Shown here: positions 1-9,200 of the stretch, piece by piece | How the letters are laid out: each line of letters starts with the position of its first letter | Numbering within the stretch: the first letter of the stretch is position 1 | Assembly: GCF_003853645.1 (NCBI RefSeq) | Contig: NZ_QTPO01000036.1 | Coordinates: 1-64,000 of the forward strand | Direction: 5' to 3' | DNA length: 64,000 bases | DNA from: Burkholderia sp. Bp9143 | GTDB taxonomy: Bacteria > Pseudomonadota > Gammaproteobacteria > Burkholderiales > Burkholderiaceae | Made by a program: the position numbers and the translations under genes | The notes under the pieces: model-generated | The model's database searches: none | The model's input: only the letters and a program-made list of their open reading frames with translations | Told to the model about the DNA's origin: nothing

Positions 1-193
1 CGCCATCGCGCTCCCCGCGGTCGACCTCGTCGCGTTTGACCCAATCCAGCAGCGTCTGCGGCGTACAGCCGATCATCGGCGCAATCGATTCGACCGCTGC
101 CCACATCGACGGGTGTTCGCTACGCTGTTCGCGTACCAGACGCACTGCGCGCTCCCGCACTTCCGGGGAAAATTTGCTTGCCTTCTTGTTCAT
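1..193 (-). CDS. IS3-family transposase OrfA, 3' part outside window
   Basis: Reading the minus strand from an ATG at 193 gives about 64 codons that run off the left edge. They begin [20 protein letters not shown] and continue with a helix-turn-helix ([30 protein letters not shown]). This is the N-terminal DNA-binding domain of IS3-family OrfA proteins, which normally work with a frameshifted OrfB carrying the DDE integrase; OrfB would lie left of the window. The start sits 23 bases inside the element's inverted repeat, as usual for this family. Confidence 0.85.
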   Translation of the reverse strand, partial: MNKKASKFSPEVRERAVRLVREQRSEHPSMWAAVESIAPMIGCTPQTLLDWVKRDEVDRGERDG

Positions 194-215
194 GACTCGA
201 TTCTCTCAAGAATAC

Positions 216-243
216 GAGCCTCCACAAAATCCGGTGCGGTTCA
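216..243. repeat. Terminal inverted repeat of the IS3-family element
   Basis: Minus-strand reading starts TGAACCGCACCGG and ends TGTGGAGGCTC, resembling known IS3-family termini with a TGAACCGC start. The partner repeat is not in the window, so the call rests on resemblance and on the position relative to OrfA. Confidence 0.6.
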
Positions 244-1470
244 ACTGGTGCCCGGAACGCTGGACCGGGCGACGATCAATGAGCAGCTCGCGGCGCTCAA
301 GAAGGCGATCTTCGAGCGCGCGCTGGGCGGCGAACTGACCCACCACCTCGGCTACGAGAAGGGCGAAGCCAAGCCGGCCGGCAGCACGAACTACCGCAAC
401 GGCACGAGCCGCAAGCGCATCGCGACCGACGATGACCTGCTCGACGTCGAGATTCCGCGCGACCGCGAAGGCACCTTCGATCCGGTGTTGATCGCCAAGG
501 GCGAGCGACGCTTTACCGGGTTCGACGACAAGATCATCGCGATGTACGCCCGCGGCATGAGCGTGCGGGAGATTCAGGGCTTCCTGCTCGAGATGTACGG
601 CATCGAGGTGTCGCCGGACTTCATCAGCACGGTCACCGATGCCGTGATCGACGAAGTACGTGAATGGCAGCAGCGGCCGCTGGAGTCGATGTATCCGGTC
701 GTGTTCTTCGACGCCTTGCGCGTGAAGATCCGTGACGAAGGCGTGGTGCGCAACAAGGCGATCTATCTGGCGCTGGGCGTGCGCCGCGACGGCACACGGG
801 ACGTGCTGGGCCTCTGGATCGAGCAAACCGAAGGCGCGAAGTTCTGGCTGCGAGTCGTCAACGACCTGAAGCTGCGCGGCGTGCAGGACATTCTGATTGC
901 CGTGGTCGACGGACTGAAGGGCTTCCCGGAAGCGATCAACACTGTGTTCCCGGAAACGACCGTCCAGACCTGCATCGTGCATCTGATCCGGAACTCGCTG
1001 GACTTCGTGAGCTGGAAAGATCGCAAGACGGCTGCCGCCGCGCTCAAGGAGGTGTACCGGGCGCCGACGGCTGAAGCGGCCGCCGTGGCGCTGGACGCGT
1101 TCGACGCCGGCCCATGGGGCACGAAATACCCACCAATCGCCGCGCTCTGGCGTCGGGCTTGGGAGCAGGTGATTCCGTTCTACGCGTTTGCGCCGGACAT
1201 CCGGAAGATCATCTACACCACGAACGCCATTGAGTCGCTGCACATGCAGCTTCGGAAGATCATCAAGGCACGCGGCCACTTCCCGTCGGACGAAGCCGCA
1301 CTCAAGCTGATCTGGTTGGCCCTGCGCAACGTCATTGCCAAGTGGACCGGCTCCCGGCACGATTGGAAAAGTGCGATGACGCAGTTTGCGCTGCTTTACC
1401 CGGAGCGATTCAACGTCGAGGTCTGAGTCTTAACCCGCCTCACACACGAAATTCCGGATACCTCCGATCT
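244..1470 (+). mobile_element. IS256-family insertion sequence, 5' end removed
   Basis: The left boundary is the IS3-family terminus. The right boundary is approximate: the sequence just after the stop codon (about 1437-1465, with TCACACACGAAATTCCGG) looks like an IS256-type right end, but with the left end gone no inverted-repeat partner can be checked. Confidence 0.5.
248..1426 (+). CDS. IS256-family (mutator) transposase, N-terminus truncated
   Basis: DDE transposase of the IS256/mutator family. The three acidic residues lie in FFDALRVK, VVDGLKGF and TTNAIESLH. The body is complete and the C-terminus (LLYPERFNVEV) looks intact. The reading frame stays open upstream to 113, but that part is read from the IS3-family element; family-like sequence begins at VPGTLDRATINEQ. 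The start given is an in-frame GTG that merely marks this point. Roughly the first 20-25 family residues are missing, so the native start and promoter are probably lost and the gene may be inactive. Confidence 0.9.
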   Translation: MPGTLDRATINEQLAALKKAIFERALGGELTHHLGYEKGEAKPAGSTNYRNGTSRKRIATDDDLLDVEIPRDREGTFDPVLIAKGERRFTGFDDKIIAMYARGMSVREIQGFLLEMYGIEVSPDFISTVTDAVIDEVREWQQRPLESMYPVVFFDALRVKIRDEGVVRNKAIYLALGVRRDGTRDVLGLWIEQTEGAKFWLRVVNDLKLRGVQDILIAVVDGLKGFPEAINTVFPETTVQTCIVHLIRNSLDFVSWKDRKTAAAALKEVYRAPTAEAAAVALDAFDAGPWGTKYPPIAALWRRAWEQVIPFYAFAPDIRKIIYTTNAIESLHMQLRKIIKARGHFPSDEAALKLIWLALRNVIAKWTGSRHDWKSAMTQFALLYPERFNVEV

Positions 1471-1631
1471 GCTTGATCGCGCAAAAAATGTCAGTTGCAG
1501 TCCTTAGCGCTCCACGATACCTGCACATTTAGGAGGATCCGTCATTTGGGACTGCATGAACAAGCGGCCCAATACACCTCGACTGACAGGATTCCAGGGA
1601 CGCCGGTAACACCAAGAGGACCACGCAATCG

Positions 1632-1874
1632 TCAGCTATTTTCCGAGTCGGAGACAATCTGCAACACTCTCATCAGTTGCTCATCCCTCGCGCCCGCTCT
1701 TCCTGCGTCTATATCGATCGATATGTTTTCACACGAGCAATGTAAGTTGTCGTCAGGTTGAGACAGAAGGATGCCCCAGCATTTTGAGCATTGGTAAAAA
1801 ATCGTCTGCGAAGCGGGCAATGATTCGCCCGCCACATGATTCAGATCGATGATTACAAATCTTTTTTTAGGCAT
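1632..1874 (-). CDS. Small cysteine-rich protein, probable orphan immunity protein
   Basis: Eighty residues starting MPKKRFVIIDLNHVAG. Two cysteine pairs are visible, QCSKCWG near residue 30 and HCSCENI near residue 48, giving a small zinc-ribbon-like arrangement, followed by IDIDAGR. I do not recognise a named family. It is on the same strand as, and immediately after, a decayed rhs 3' end, which is where an immunity gene would be. That position is the only basis for the functional suggestion. Confidence 0.5.
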   Translation of the reverse strand: MPKKRFVIIDLNHVAGESLPASQTIFYQCSKCWGILLSQPDDNLHCSCENISIDIDAGRAGARDEQLMRVLQIVSDSENS

Positions 1875-1904
1875 ATCAAAATCAACCGGACGGACCGTGC
1901 GCCC

Positions 1905-2108
1905 CTAAAGCGTGAGCGACCCAAAAATTCGAATCCCCCGAACATCCATCGATCTTTCAAAAAACAATGGATCGATCCAGTCAACCGGCTTTGTCGCGCA
2001 TTGATGGACGTTTATCCCTCCCGCTTGCCTGATTACGTCACTGCTGACAATTCTGCGGCCACTCGGATCATCAGTACCGACGCTCGTCATAGCGCAGCGT
2101 TGCGTCAA
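1905..2108 (-). pseudogene. Remnant of an rhs 3' end (third tip)
   Basis: The frame contains AGGINVHQCATKPVDWIDPL (about 1956-2027). It matches the junction of the two rhs copies upstream, GGINVYAYVANPTGWIDPLGL and GGVNVYQYAPNPIEWIDPLGL. In Rhs proteins this junction sits inside the DPXG-X18-DPXG self-cleavage site that separates core from toxin. Here the second DPLG has become DPLF and what follows (FERSMDVRGIRIFGSLTL) stops after a few residues, so no toxin remains. I read it as debris of an older tip cassette. Confidence 0.6.
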
Positions 2109-2112
2109 GCGT

Positions 2113-2517
2113 TCACCCGTCTTGCCAGTTCAAACTCGGGTCTGGTTTAGCAAATTGGCAGAAATACAAGGCCGCCTGTATTACTGCTGCTTTGTCTACA
2201 CATTGTCTTAGCGGATAACTGCCGCGCTGCCCACCAACCACCAAATCAACGCATTCGTGCTCAGACTTGTCTGGGTCTGTCAGCGTAAAAAAGGTGTCGT
2301 CCGTATCAATCGCTAAAAATGCCACATATTGATTGCCATCGCCGCCGCCAACCGAAAACGTCGCCTCATCACTCATTAAAAACGCAATCGACGTACGGTC
2401 CTTACCATTCAGTTTCTCCACCGCTGATATGACTTGTGCGGCGTCGCCATACACCTGCTCAGTCACTTCCGAGCGGCTACCGATATACCTTTCTTCGATA
2501 ATTTTTACTACTTGCAT
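2113..2517 (-). CDS. Imm1-family immunity protein for the adjacent deaminase tip
   Basis: A 134-residue protein. Its C-terminal part (ECVDLVVGG, then YPLRQCVDKAAVIQAALYFC and PDPSLNW) follows the Imm1 pattern of an acidic strand, a helix of AxxYF type and a terminal P-x-LxW. The immunity proteins of DddA-type deaminase toxins belong to the same family. It lies 7 bases after the stop of the rhs tip gene on the same strand, as expected for a toxin-immunity pair. Family assignment is from pattern memory. Confidence 0.65.
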   Translation of the reverse strand: MQVVKIIEERYIGSRSEVTEQVYGDAAQVISAVEKLNGKDRTSIAFLMSDEATFSVGGGDGNQYVAFLAIDTDDTFFTLTDPDKSEHECVDLVVGGQRGSYPLRQCVDKAAVIQAALYFCQFAKPDPSLNWQDG

Positions 2518-2524
2518 TTCAAGC

Positions 2525-4426
2525 TCACTTGGTCGGTGTGTACACTTGGGTTCCGCTGGGCGAATGCACGGTGATTGGACAACCCAAATTTCGAGCTAGT
2601 GACCTAAGTCCCCCCGCTCCCGGAATTCCGCACGCACGGCAAGGATCACGGTCCACCCACATTTCAGCGTGCGACGCCTTTCCGGCCATACCTGCGTTTA
2701 CAGCCTTTTGCACTGCCTCAGCCTCTGCGTGAGTCTTTGTCTGAGCATTGACGCGATCCAAGGTGATCGGGGTTTTGGGATTTTGGTCGCTTGAATTGAT
2801 TCCCTCAAAGCTTTGTCCGTTTACCCTCAGCAAAGACAGCGTAGACGTGTCTCCTTCAGAGCCTGCAGCTGGTAGTCCCAGTGACTGCCGACGCGCAGCC
2901 AACGAGCCGAAACCATCACATGGGGAACCTTCAAGTCCCAAGGGGTCAATCCATCCAGTCGGGTTCGCGACATATGCATAGACGTTGATTCCGCCGACGA
3001 GTCCGATTGGATCTTTTGATACGAACCGACCACTCTGCGCATCATAGTATCTATGGCGGTTATAGTGCAGCCCGGTTTCCTCATCGACCCGCTGCCCCTG
3101 GAACCGCAGCGAATTCCTCACCTCGATTCCCGCCACCGTCGACGCTCGCGCGATCACCTCACGCGCTTCACCCCACGCTTTGTACGACGCTTCCCACACG
3201 ATGTCGCCATCGTCATCAGTCAGCAACTGCGGCGTACCGATCTGGTCACAGTGGTAATAGAAGAGCTTGGCATCCGCCCGACGCTCCGGCATCTTTTGCA
3301 GCGGATCTTCCTCCGGCACATAGCGGTCGGTACTCTTCCATTCCGGCGTCGCGATTCCCTCGACTGGCCCCGCCACGTACTGCGCCAGCGGCACGAACGT
3401 CCCCGGCTCGTAGATATAGTGCGTACCACGCTCGCCATCGCTCTCATACGCCAGCGTGTCACCATCCCACCCGAACACCGTCCGCTCGCCGTTCACCTCC
3501 TTGGCGATCCGTCGACCGAAAGCGTCATAGAAATACCGCGACCGACTCTGCCGCGACGTCTCGGCAACCCGCGCAAACAGCAAGCGATTGAACTCGTCCC
3601 ACTCGTATTCCTGCTCACCCGCCGGCGTACGCTTGCGCACCAGATTCCCGCGTGCGTCGTATTCGAAGTGCATTCCCGCATACGCCTTCAGCAGGTTGCC
3701 CAGCACCTTCGGCACTTCAACCGGCAACGTGCTTGTCGGCCGCACAGGACTCGGACGTGATGCAGGCGTCTCGGTGGTTCGCACCGGATCGATGATGTTG
3801 CTCGCCGGATCGAACGCAAACCGTTCCTTCGCAACCGGACTGATCGCCTCGATCAACCGCCCGACCGGATCGTATCGATAGTCGGTCCCACCCTTGCGAC
3901 TATCCTCGATCCGCGACAACTGCCCCGCCGCATCATAGCGATACCGCCGCTCGGCGAGCGGCGCGGGCGAAGTCGACCGCTGAATCGTCTGTTGCAGCAC
4001 GCGTCCCACCGGATCGTAGTGCGTGCGCTGCCCGACCTTGCTCGACAGCACGCGTACCGTCTCGCGATGAAGGTCATCACGCTCGAACTGCACACGCTCC
4101 TCGCCATCGAGCAGCATCCCGTGCACATGCCCCGAGCCGTACATCAACCAGTCGACCGCATGGCCGTCCGGACGCACGGTGCGTCGCCGGTTGCCAAGTT
4201 CGTCGTACTCGTGATGCCACACGTAGCTGCGCCGTTCGCCAAACAGATCGTACGCGTGATGTTCACGCACCAGATTGCCGACCGGATCGAAGAAGAACTG
4301 CACGCGGCTGTATCGGTTCACAGCATCGATCAGCCTGCCGCTCGGATCGTAGGCAAACCGTTCCTCGCTTTCCCCTGTGACACACGTCATCAGACGACCG
4401 TTCAAATCGGCGTCGATCGATGTCAC
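2525..4426 (-). CDS. Displaced Rhs C-terminal cassette with deaminase-like toxin tip
   Basis: Residues 1 to about 500 are nearly identical to the corresponding part of the complete rhs gene at 6261-10802, with YD repeats such as RFAYDPSGRLIDAVNRYSRV. Homology continues upstream of the first ATG to about 4485 and then stops, so this is a 3' fragment without its own start, not a complete gene. The self-cleavage site DPIG-X18-DPLG is intact. The tip after WIDPLGL carries THAEAEAV and DPCRACG, the HxE and CxxC zinc and catalytic signature of the cytidine-deaminase fold. By recall it is nearest the BURPS668_1122/DddA-like bacterial toxin deaminases. Recombination through the shared core could move this tip onto the full gene. 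Confidence 0.75.
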   Translation of the reverse strand: MTSIDADLNGRLMTCVTGESEERFAYDPSGRLIDAVNRYSRVQFFFDPVGNLVREHHAYDLFGERRSYVWHHEYDELGNRRRTVRPDGHAVDWLMYGSGHVHGMLLDGEERVQFERDDLHRETVRVLSSKVGQRTHYDPVGRVLQQTIQRSTSPAPLAERRYRYDAAGQLSRIEDSRKGGTDYRYDPVGRLIEAISPVAKERFAFDPASNIIDPVRTTETPASRPSPVRPTSTLPVEVPKVLGNLLKAYAGMHFEYDARGNLVRKRTPAGEQEYEWDEFNRLLFARVAETSRQSRSRYFYDAFGRRIAKEVNGERTVFGWDGDTLAYESDGERGTHYIYEPGTFVPLAQYVAGPVEGIATPEWKSTDRYVPEEDPLQKMPERRADAKLFYYHCDQIGTPQLLTDDDGDIVWEASYKAWGEAREVIARASTVAGIEVRNSLRFQGQRVDEETGLHYNRHRYYDAQSGRFVSKDPIGLVGGINVYAYVANPTGWIDPLGLEGSPCDGFGSLAARRQSLGLPAAGSEGDTSTLSLLRVNGQSFEGINSSDQNPKTPITLDRVNAQTKTHAEAEAVQKAVNAGMAGKASHAEMWVDRDPCRACGIPGAGGLRSLARNLGCPITVHSPSGTQVYTPTK

Positions 4427-4528
4427 GCACCCGACCTCATCAATCGAAACGAGGCAGCCGATCTCCCTGTCTTGTCCGACGAGACTGGTCCTGCGGCAAC
4501 AATTTCAGCCCCAACCACCAATAACACC

Positions 4529-4554
4529 AAGGGCCGCTCGCGCGGCCCTTTTTT
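4529..4554. terminator. Hairpin with T run
   Basis: AAGGGCCGC and GCGGCCCTT pair over a four-base loop (TCGC) and are followed on the plus strand by TTTT. It lies between the SUKH gene stop (4556) and the displaced rhs fragment. Its T run is oriented for plus-strand transcription, although the neighbouring genes are on the minus strand, so it may be a weak or bidirectional terminator. Confidence 0.5.
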
Positions 4555-4555
4555 C

Positions 4556-5056
4556 CTACACCGATGACTCAAAATACCAAATCAAGAAATCGTTAAATGT
4601 AGCCCAGCGGGCCGGGACCTTCCATTTTAGAAAATAATTTAGAACCGAAATATCGAGATCATAGACGGCGCCATCGTCCTTGCCGTACAGGTACATCCCC
4701 TCGCTTTCATCCGATGTTAAAGCCAAATACTGTTCCGGAATACCGTAGCGATCCCTAACATACTCCGTTTGGTCTGGAATTGCGGGAATAGATGGGCCCT
4801 CGATATCAAGCAACTCAGCAACAGGTCGCGGACTTATAAAGCCCCCCTGATACTTGAGGTAGAATTGTCCGAAATCAGTATCTGACGCAACACCCAGATC
4901 CTGAAGTGCCCTCATGGCTGTTTTTGGATCATCCCTAGCGATGTCACCAGTAGACCCAGCCAGATACTGCTCGACTGTTGATGGGATCACAGTTTGCGCC
5001 CTTCGCTTTTTTGTAATACTCGCCCTACCGCACGATCTCTCCTGAATTTCCGCCAA
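4556..5056 (-). CDS. SMI1/KNR4 (SUKH) family protein, probable orphan immunity
   Basis: The C-terminal two thirds have the SUKH layout: a short N-terminal helix, FGQFYLKYQGGFIS, then EYVRDRYGIPEQYLALTSDESEGMYLY and a closing FNDFLIWYF. SUKH proteins commonly serve as immunity proteins in polymorphic-toxin loci. The first 22 residues (MAEIQERSCGRASITKKRRAQT) are atypically basic. A GTG at 4990, with AAGGG about 8 bases upstream, would start the protein at VIPSTVEQYL and may be the true start. No toxin sits directly upstream. Confidence 0.7.
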   Translation of the reverse strand: MAEIQERSCGRASITKKRRAQTVIPSTVEQYLAGSTGDIARDDPKTAMRALQDLGVASDTDFGQFYLKYQGGFISPRPVAELLDIEGPSIPAIPDQTEYVRDRYGIPEQYLALTSDESEGMYLYGKDDGAVYDLDISVLNYFLKWKVPARWATFNDFLIWYFESSV

Positions 5057-5253
5057 TCAATGCCAAAGATATCGCGACCGACGGGGCAGTGAGGATTTTA
5101 CAATTTTCATACGAAAGCAATTATTGCGATCTGCACCACTGCAACTTCATTTGCGCCGACTTTTAATTCTAAGACGGGGGGTTACCGTTCGACTTACATT
5201 GCCGATGCGGATTAGTGCGACTCCGCCTCACAAGGATGATCTCGTTAGCAGCA

Positions 5254-5637
5254 TTATTCGTATTGCTCGAGTTCCCGTCTGATCAGTTTTTCGAGATCCA
5301 TGGGCAACATGAGTGTTCCGTGATCACTCGGCGCCGCGAAGACAGCACAAGTTCGCTGATCATTCGCCATCCCCGGCAGCCATCGCTCTAGAAAATCATC
5401 TAGAGGAATCGCCTTTGGACGAAATCCCTGCCATTCATCAGTCGCGCATAACTTTGCGAACTCCTCCTCAGGCCAGAAAGGCACCACTGTCGCTGCACCG
5501 GTGCGGGCAGTGGCCCATCCCTTATCAAAGAGGCTCCAGACAACTTCAAAATCAGCGACCTTGCGGACGAAATATTCGCATCGAGACTGTGCATCGAGTC
5601 GCAGCACGTTCTCTATCTTCTTCAGATGTGCCGTCAT
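5254..5637 (-). CDS. DUF2750 domain protein, probable immunity protein
   Basis: A 127-residue protein with the recognisable DUF2750 run: IENVLRLDAQSRCEYFVRKV, VVWSLFDKGWA, PFWPEEEFAKLCA, then IPLDDFLERWLPGM and a C-terminal LEKLIRRELEQYE. Members recur in toxin-immunity arrays. It stands alone between two other immunity-like genes, and its toxin partner is not present. Confidence 0.7.
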   Translation of the reverse strand: MTAHLKKIENVLRLDAQSRCEYFVRKVADFEVVWSLFDKGWATARTGAATVVPFWPEEEFAKLCATDEWQGFRPKAIPLDDFLERWLPGMANDQRTCAVFAAPSDHGTLMLPMDLEKLIRRELEQYE

Positions 5638-5747
5638 CGATTCTCACGTGAGCCATTGATGCAACGATGATAGATACTGCAGACCAATTTCTGCGACCTA
5701 ACCCGTAGCCGACGGCATCGTGCCCCCAGCATCTTCCGATACATTAC

Positions 5748-6251
5748 TTAGTGCAGTCGTAGAGGAACTGATGCGAGCGACTCACATTCGAGTGCCCGGT
5801 CGCCACTGACGCCCCCGTGTTGCAAGCACGCGTCCTCATATGCAACATACTCACCATCAGATTGCGAAGCGAGCAACGCGTCGATCTTTCCGAAATCAGC
5901 ATCGGAAGGAATATCAACCGCGAAGAGGGAAAGCCCAGAAGTGACGGAACATTGTGCTCCGAGCGACTTCAGATCGGAAATGATCGATGCTTTGGTGTCG
6001 GGGTCCTCGGCAAAAACTCGCAGCGTTGAATGTCCTCCCCGAGCAACCACCGATGTTGCAAACAGTTCACCATCGACATCCTCAACCGCTACCGTGTCCC
6101 CTTTACTCACGCCACAGACGTAATACGGCACATTGTCGATAACACAAGATAAATCATCCGAAAATATCCCCCAGAGAGATTCATATTCCATCGGAGGATA
6201 TCCATCCTCGTCCTTCTTCAATCGAAAAATAATCTTCCTAAGCTCTTGCAT
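5748..6251 (-). CDS. DUF4265 domain protein, probable immunity to the Rhs HNH tip
   Basis: A 167-residue protein beginning MQELRKIIFRLKKDEDGYPP. The DUF4265 features are YESLWGI, CVIDNVPYYVCGVSKGDTV and a C-terminal alpha/beta half. It starts 9 bases after the stop of the full-length rhs gene on the same strand. That position makes it the presumed immunity protein for the HNH nuclease tip; the pairing is an inference from position. Confidence 0.7.
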   Translation of the reverse strand: MQELRKIIFRLKKDEDGYPPMEYESLWGIFSDDLSCVIDNVPYYVCGVSKGDTVAVEDVDGELFATSVVARGGHSTLRVFAEDPDTKASIISDLKSLGAQCSVTSGLSLFAVDIPSDADFGKIDALLASQSDGEYVAYEDACLQHGGVSGDRALECESLASVPLRLH

Positions 6252-6260
6252 ATTTCGTCC

Positions 6261-9200
6261 TTAATTGTCACACGGCGTACGTCCCAAACGATTAAGTCGC
6301 TTGAAATTATCCTTGATTCTATCCCACAACCGTCTATTACACTTGCGGCACAGAACCTGCGTATTCGCTTCATCATTTGCTCCGCCTAGGACGTCCGGCT
6401 CAATATGATCAAATTGGCGCTCATTTGTTGGCGGCGTGACCCCTCGTTGACTCTTCTGTCCTGGAACAACTTCAACCCCGCAGCATTCACAGGTTTCTTT
6501 CCCGAAGAATTCCTGATTCTCTTTCGCGACCTTGTCCTTAACGGATTTCGGAATGCGAGCCAAGCCAAGGGGGTCAATCCACTCGATTGGATTCGGAGCG
6601 TATTGGTAGACGTTGACGCCCCCATTAAGCCCGATGGGATCCTCGGAGGTAAATCGCCCGGTTACTGGATCGTAATATCGATATCGGTTATAAGCGAGCC
6701 CGGTTTCATCATCAACCTGCTGTCCCTGGAATCGCAGCGGATTCCTCGCCACGATCCCCGCCGCCTTCGACGCTCGCGCGATCACCTCCCGATCTTCACC
6801 TAACGCCTTGTACGATGCTTCCCACACGACTTCGCCATCGTCATCCGTCAGCAACTGCGGTGTACCGATCTGGTCGCAGTGGTAATAGAACAGCGCCGCG
6901 TCGCCCCGCCGCTCCGGCATCTTCTGCAGCGGATCCTCCTCCGGCACGTAGCGATCCGTACTCTTCCATTCCGGCGTCGAGAACCCCTCGACCGGTTCCG
7001 CCACATACTGCGCCAGCGGCACGAACGTTCCCGGCTCGTAGATATAGTGCGTGCCACGCTCGCCATCGCTCTCGTACGCCAGCGTGTCGCCATCCCACCC
7101 GAACACCGTCCGCTCGCCGTTCACCTCCTTAGCGATCCGTCGACCAAAAGCGTCATAGAAATACCGCGACTGGCTCTGCCGCGACGTCTCCGCAACTCGC
7201 GCGGACAGCAAGCGATTGAACTCGTCCCACTCATATTCCTGCTCACCCGCCGGCGTACGCTTGCGCACCAGATTCCCGCGTGCGTCGTACTCAAAGTGCA
7301 TCCCCGCGTACGCCTTCAGCAGGTTGCCCAGCACCTTCGGCACCTCAACCGGCAACGTGCTTTCCGGCCGCACCGGGCTCGGACGCGACGCGGGCGTCTC
7401 CGCAGTGCGCACCGGATCGATGATATTGCTCGCCGGATCGAACGCAAACCGTTCCTTCGCGACAGGACTGATCGCCTCGATCAGTCGTCCGACCGGATCG
7501 TACCGATAGTCGGTCCCGCCCTTGCGGCTGTCCTCGATCCGCGACAACTGCCCCGCCGCGTCATACCGATACCGCCGTTCGGCAAGCGGCGCGGGCGACG
7601 TCGATCGCTGAATCGTCTGCTGTAGCACGCGTCCTGCCGGATCGTAGTGCGTGCGCTGCCCGACCTTGCTCGACAGCACGCGTACCGTCTCGCGATGAAG
7701 GTCGTCGCGCTCGAACTGCACACGCTCCTCGCCATCGAGCAGCATCCCGTGCACATGCCCGGAGCCGTATATCAACCAGTCGACCGCATGGCCGTCCGGC
7801 CGCACGGTGCGTCGCCGATTGCCGAGTTCGTCGTATTCGTGATGCCACACGTAGCTGCGCCGTTCGCCGAACAAATCGTAGGCGTGATGTTCACGCACGA
7901 GATTGCCGACTGGATCGAAGAAGAACTGCACACGGCTGTATCGGTTCACGGCGTCGATCAACCGACCGCTCGGGTCGTAGGCAAACCGCTCCTCGCTCTC
8001 CCCCGCGACACGCTTCATCAGACGGCCGTTCGCGTCGACGTCAATCGATGTCACGCAACCTGCATCGTCAACCGAAACAAGGCTGCCGCTGTCCTTGTCA
8101 TACTGATAGCTTGTCGACTTGCCGTCGAAGCCGATTTCCTCGATCAGCCGCCCTGCCGGATCGTAGCGGAACTGGTACGTCGCAAAGTTCGCATCGGTCA
8201 ACGCGGTCAAGCGACCGAGACGGTCATAGCGATACGCAAGCGTCTGTCCGAGTGCATCCGCTCGGCTCGAAATGCGGCCAACCGCGTCATAGCCGTATCG
8301 TGTCGATCGATTGAGTTGATCGGTATGCCGCAACAAGCGACCTTCTGCGTCGTATTGCACCTGCTCGACACCGGCCGGCGACCGAATCTCCGTCAATTGG
8401 CCGTTCAGACCATAGCCATAGGCGACTATGCCTCCCGAAGCGTCCTTTGCCTCGATCACGCGCCCGATTTCGTCGTAGCGCCACTCAGTCTTCTTTCCGG
8501 AGCAGTCCGTATAGCTCGTGAACTGCCCGGCGTCGTTGTATTCGAGCGCCTTCGAGCCACCCTTCGCATCGGTGATCTGCGTCGGCAACCCCTTGTCGTT
8601 ATAGCTGTACTTCGTCGCATGCTCGAGCGGATCGATTTCCTCGACGAGGTTGCCCGCATCGTCGTACTTGCGCTCCCATGCATGGCCATTCGGATCGACG
8701 AGCCGGATCATCTGATCCTTGTCGTCGTATGCCATCTCGACGACGCTGCCGTCCGGACGCTCGTGCCACGTCCGATTGCCGCGTGCGTCGTAACGCATCT
8801 GTTCAATGCTGCCGTCCTGCAGAATATGCAGCGTCAGATTGTTGTGCTCGTCGCGCCGGAACCACTCCTCGCTTCCGTCCGGATAGGCGATTCGATAAAC
8901 GTACCCTTTGATGTTGAAGTAATAGCGCGTCATCTGACCAAGCGCATCGGTCACATAGGTGAGACGGATATTCGGATGCCACGCAAGACGGATGTCGAGA
9001 CTGCCGTCGTCCGCATACTCGCGCACGCATTTCGCGTTCGCGTTGTCGTCAGCGTCCGCGCCATCCCATTCAAGCGTCATCCCGCGGCCAGTGCGATCGG
9101 TATAGCGCGTCACGAGATGTCGGTTGTACTGATAGTTCCACGCGTTGCCGTGCCGGTCGGTTGCCCGGACGAGATCGCCCGCTTCGTCATAGGCGTAACT

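Larger units (their letters stand above)
1..243 (-). mobile_element. Left end of an IS3-family insertion sequence (partial)
   Basis: The terminus is inferred from the repeat at 216-243 and the OrfA start just inside it. On the minus strand the element begins TGAACCGCACCGG, the form seen at IS407/IS51-like IS3-family ends. The other end and any target duplication are outside the window. The element abuts the IS256-type transposase and seems to have removed its first codons. Confidence 0.7.

Noticed and set aside
2525-4426. Calling the deaminase tip DddA itself
   Set aside because: The HAE and PCxxC signature is shared, but the surrounding sequence does not match DddA as I recall it; only the superfamily is supported.
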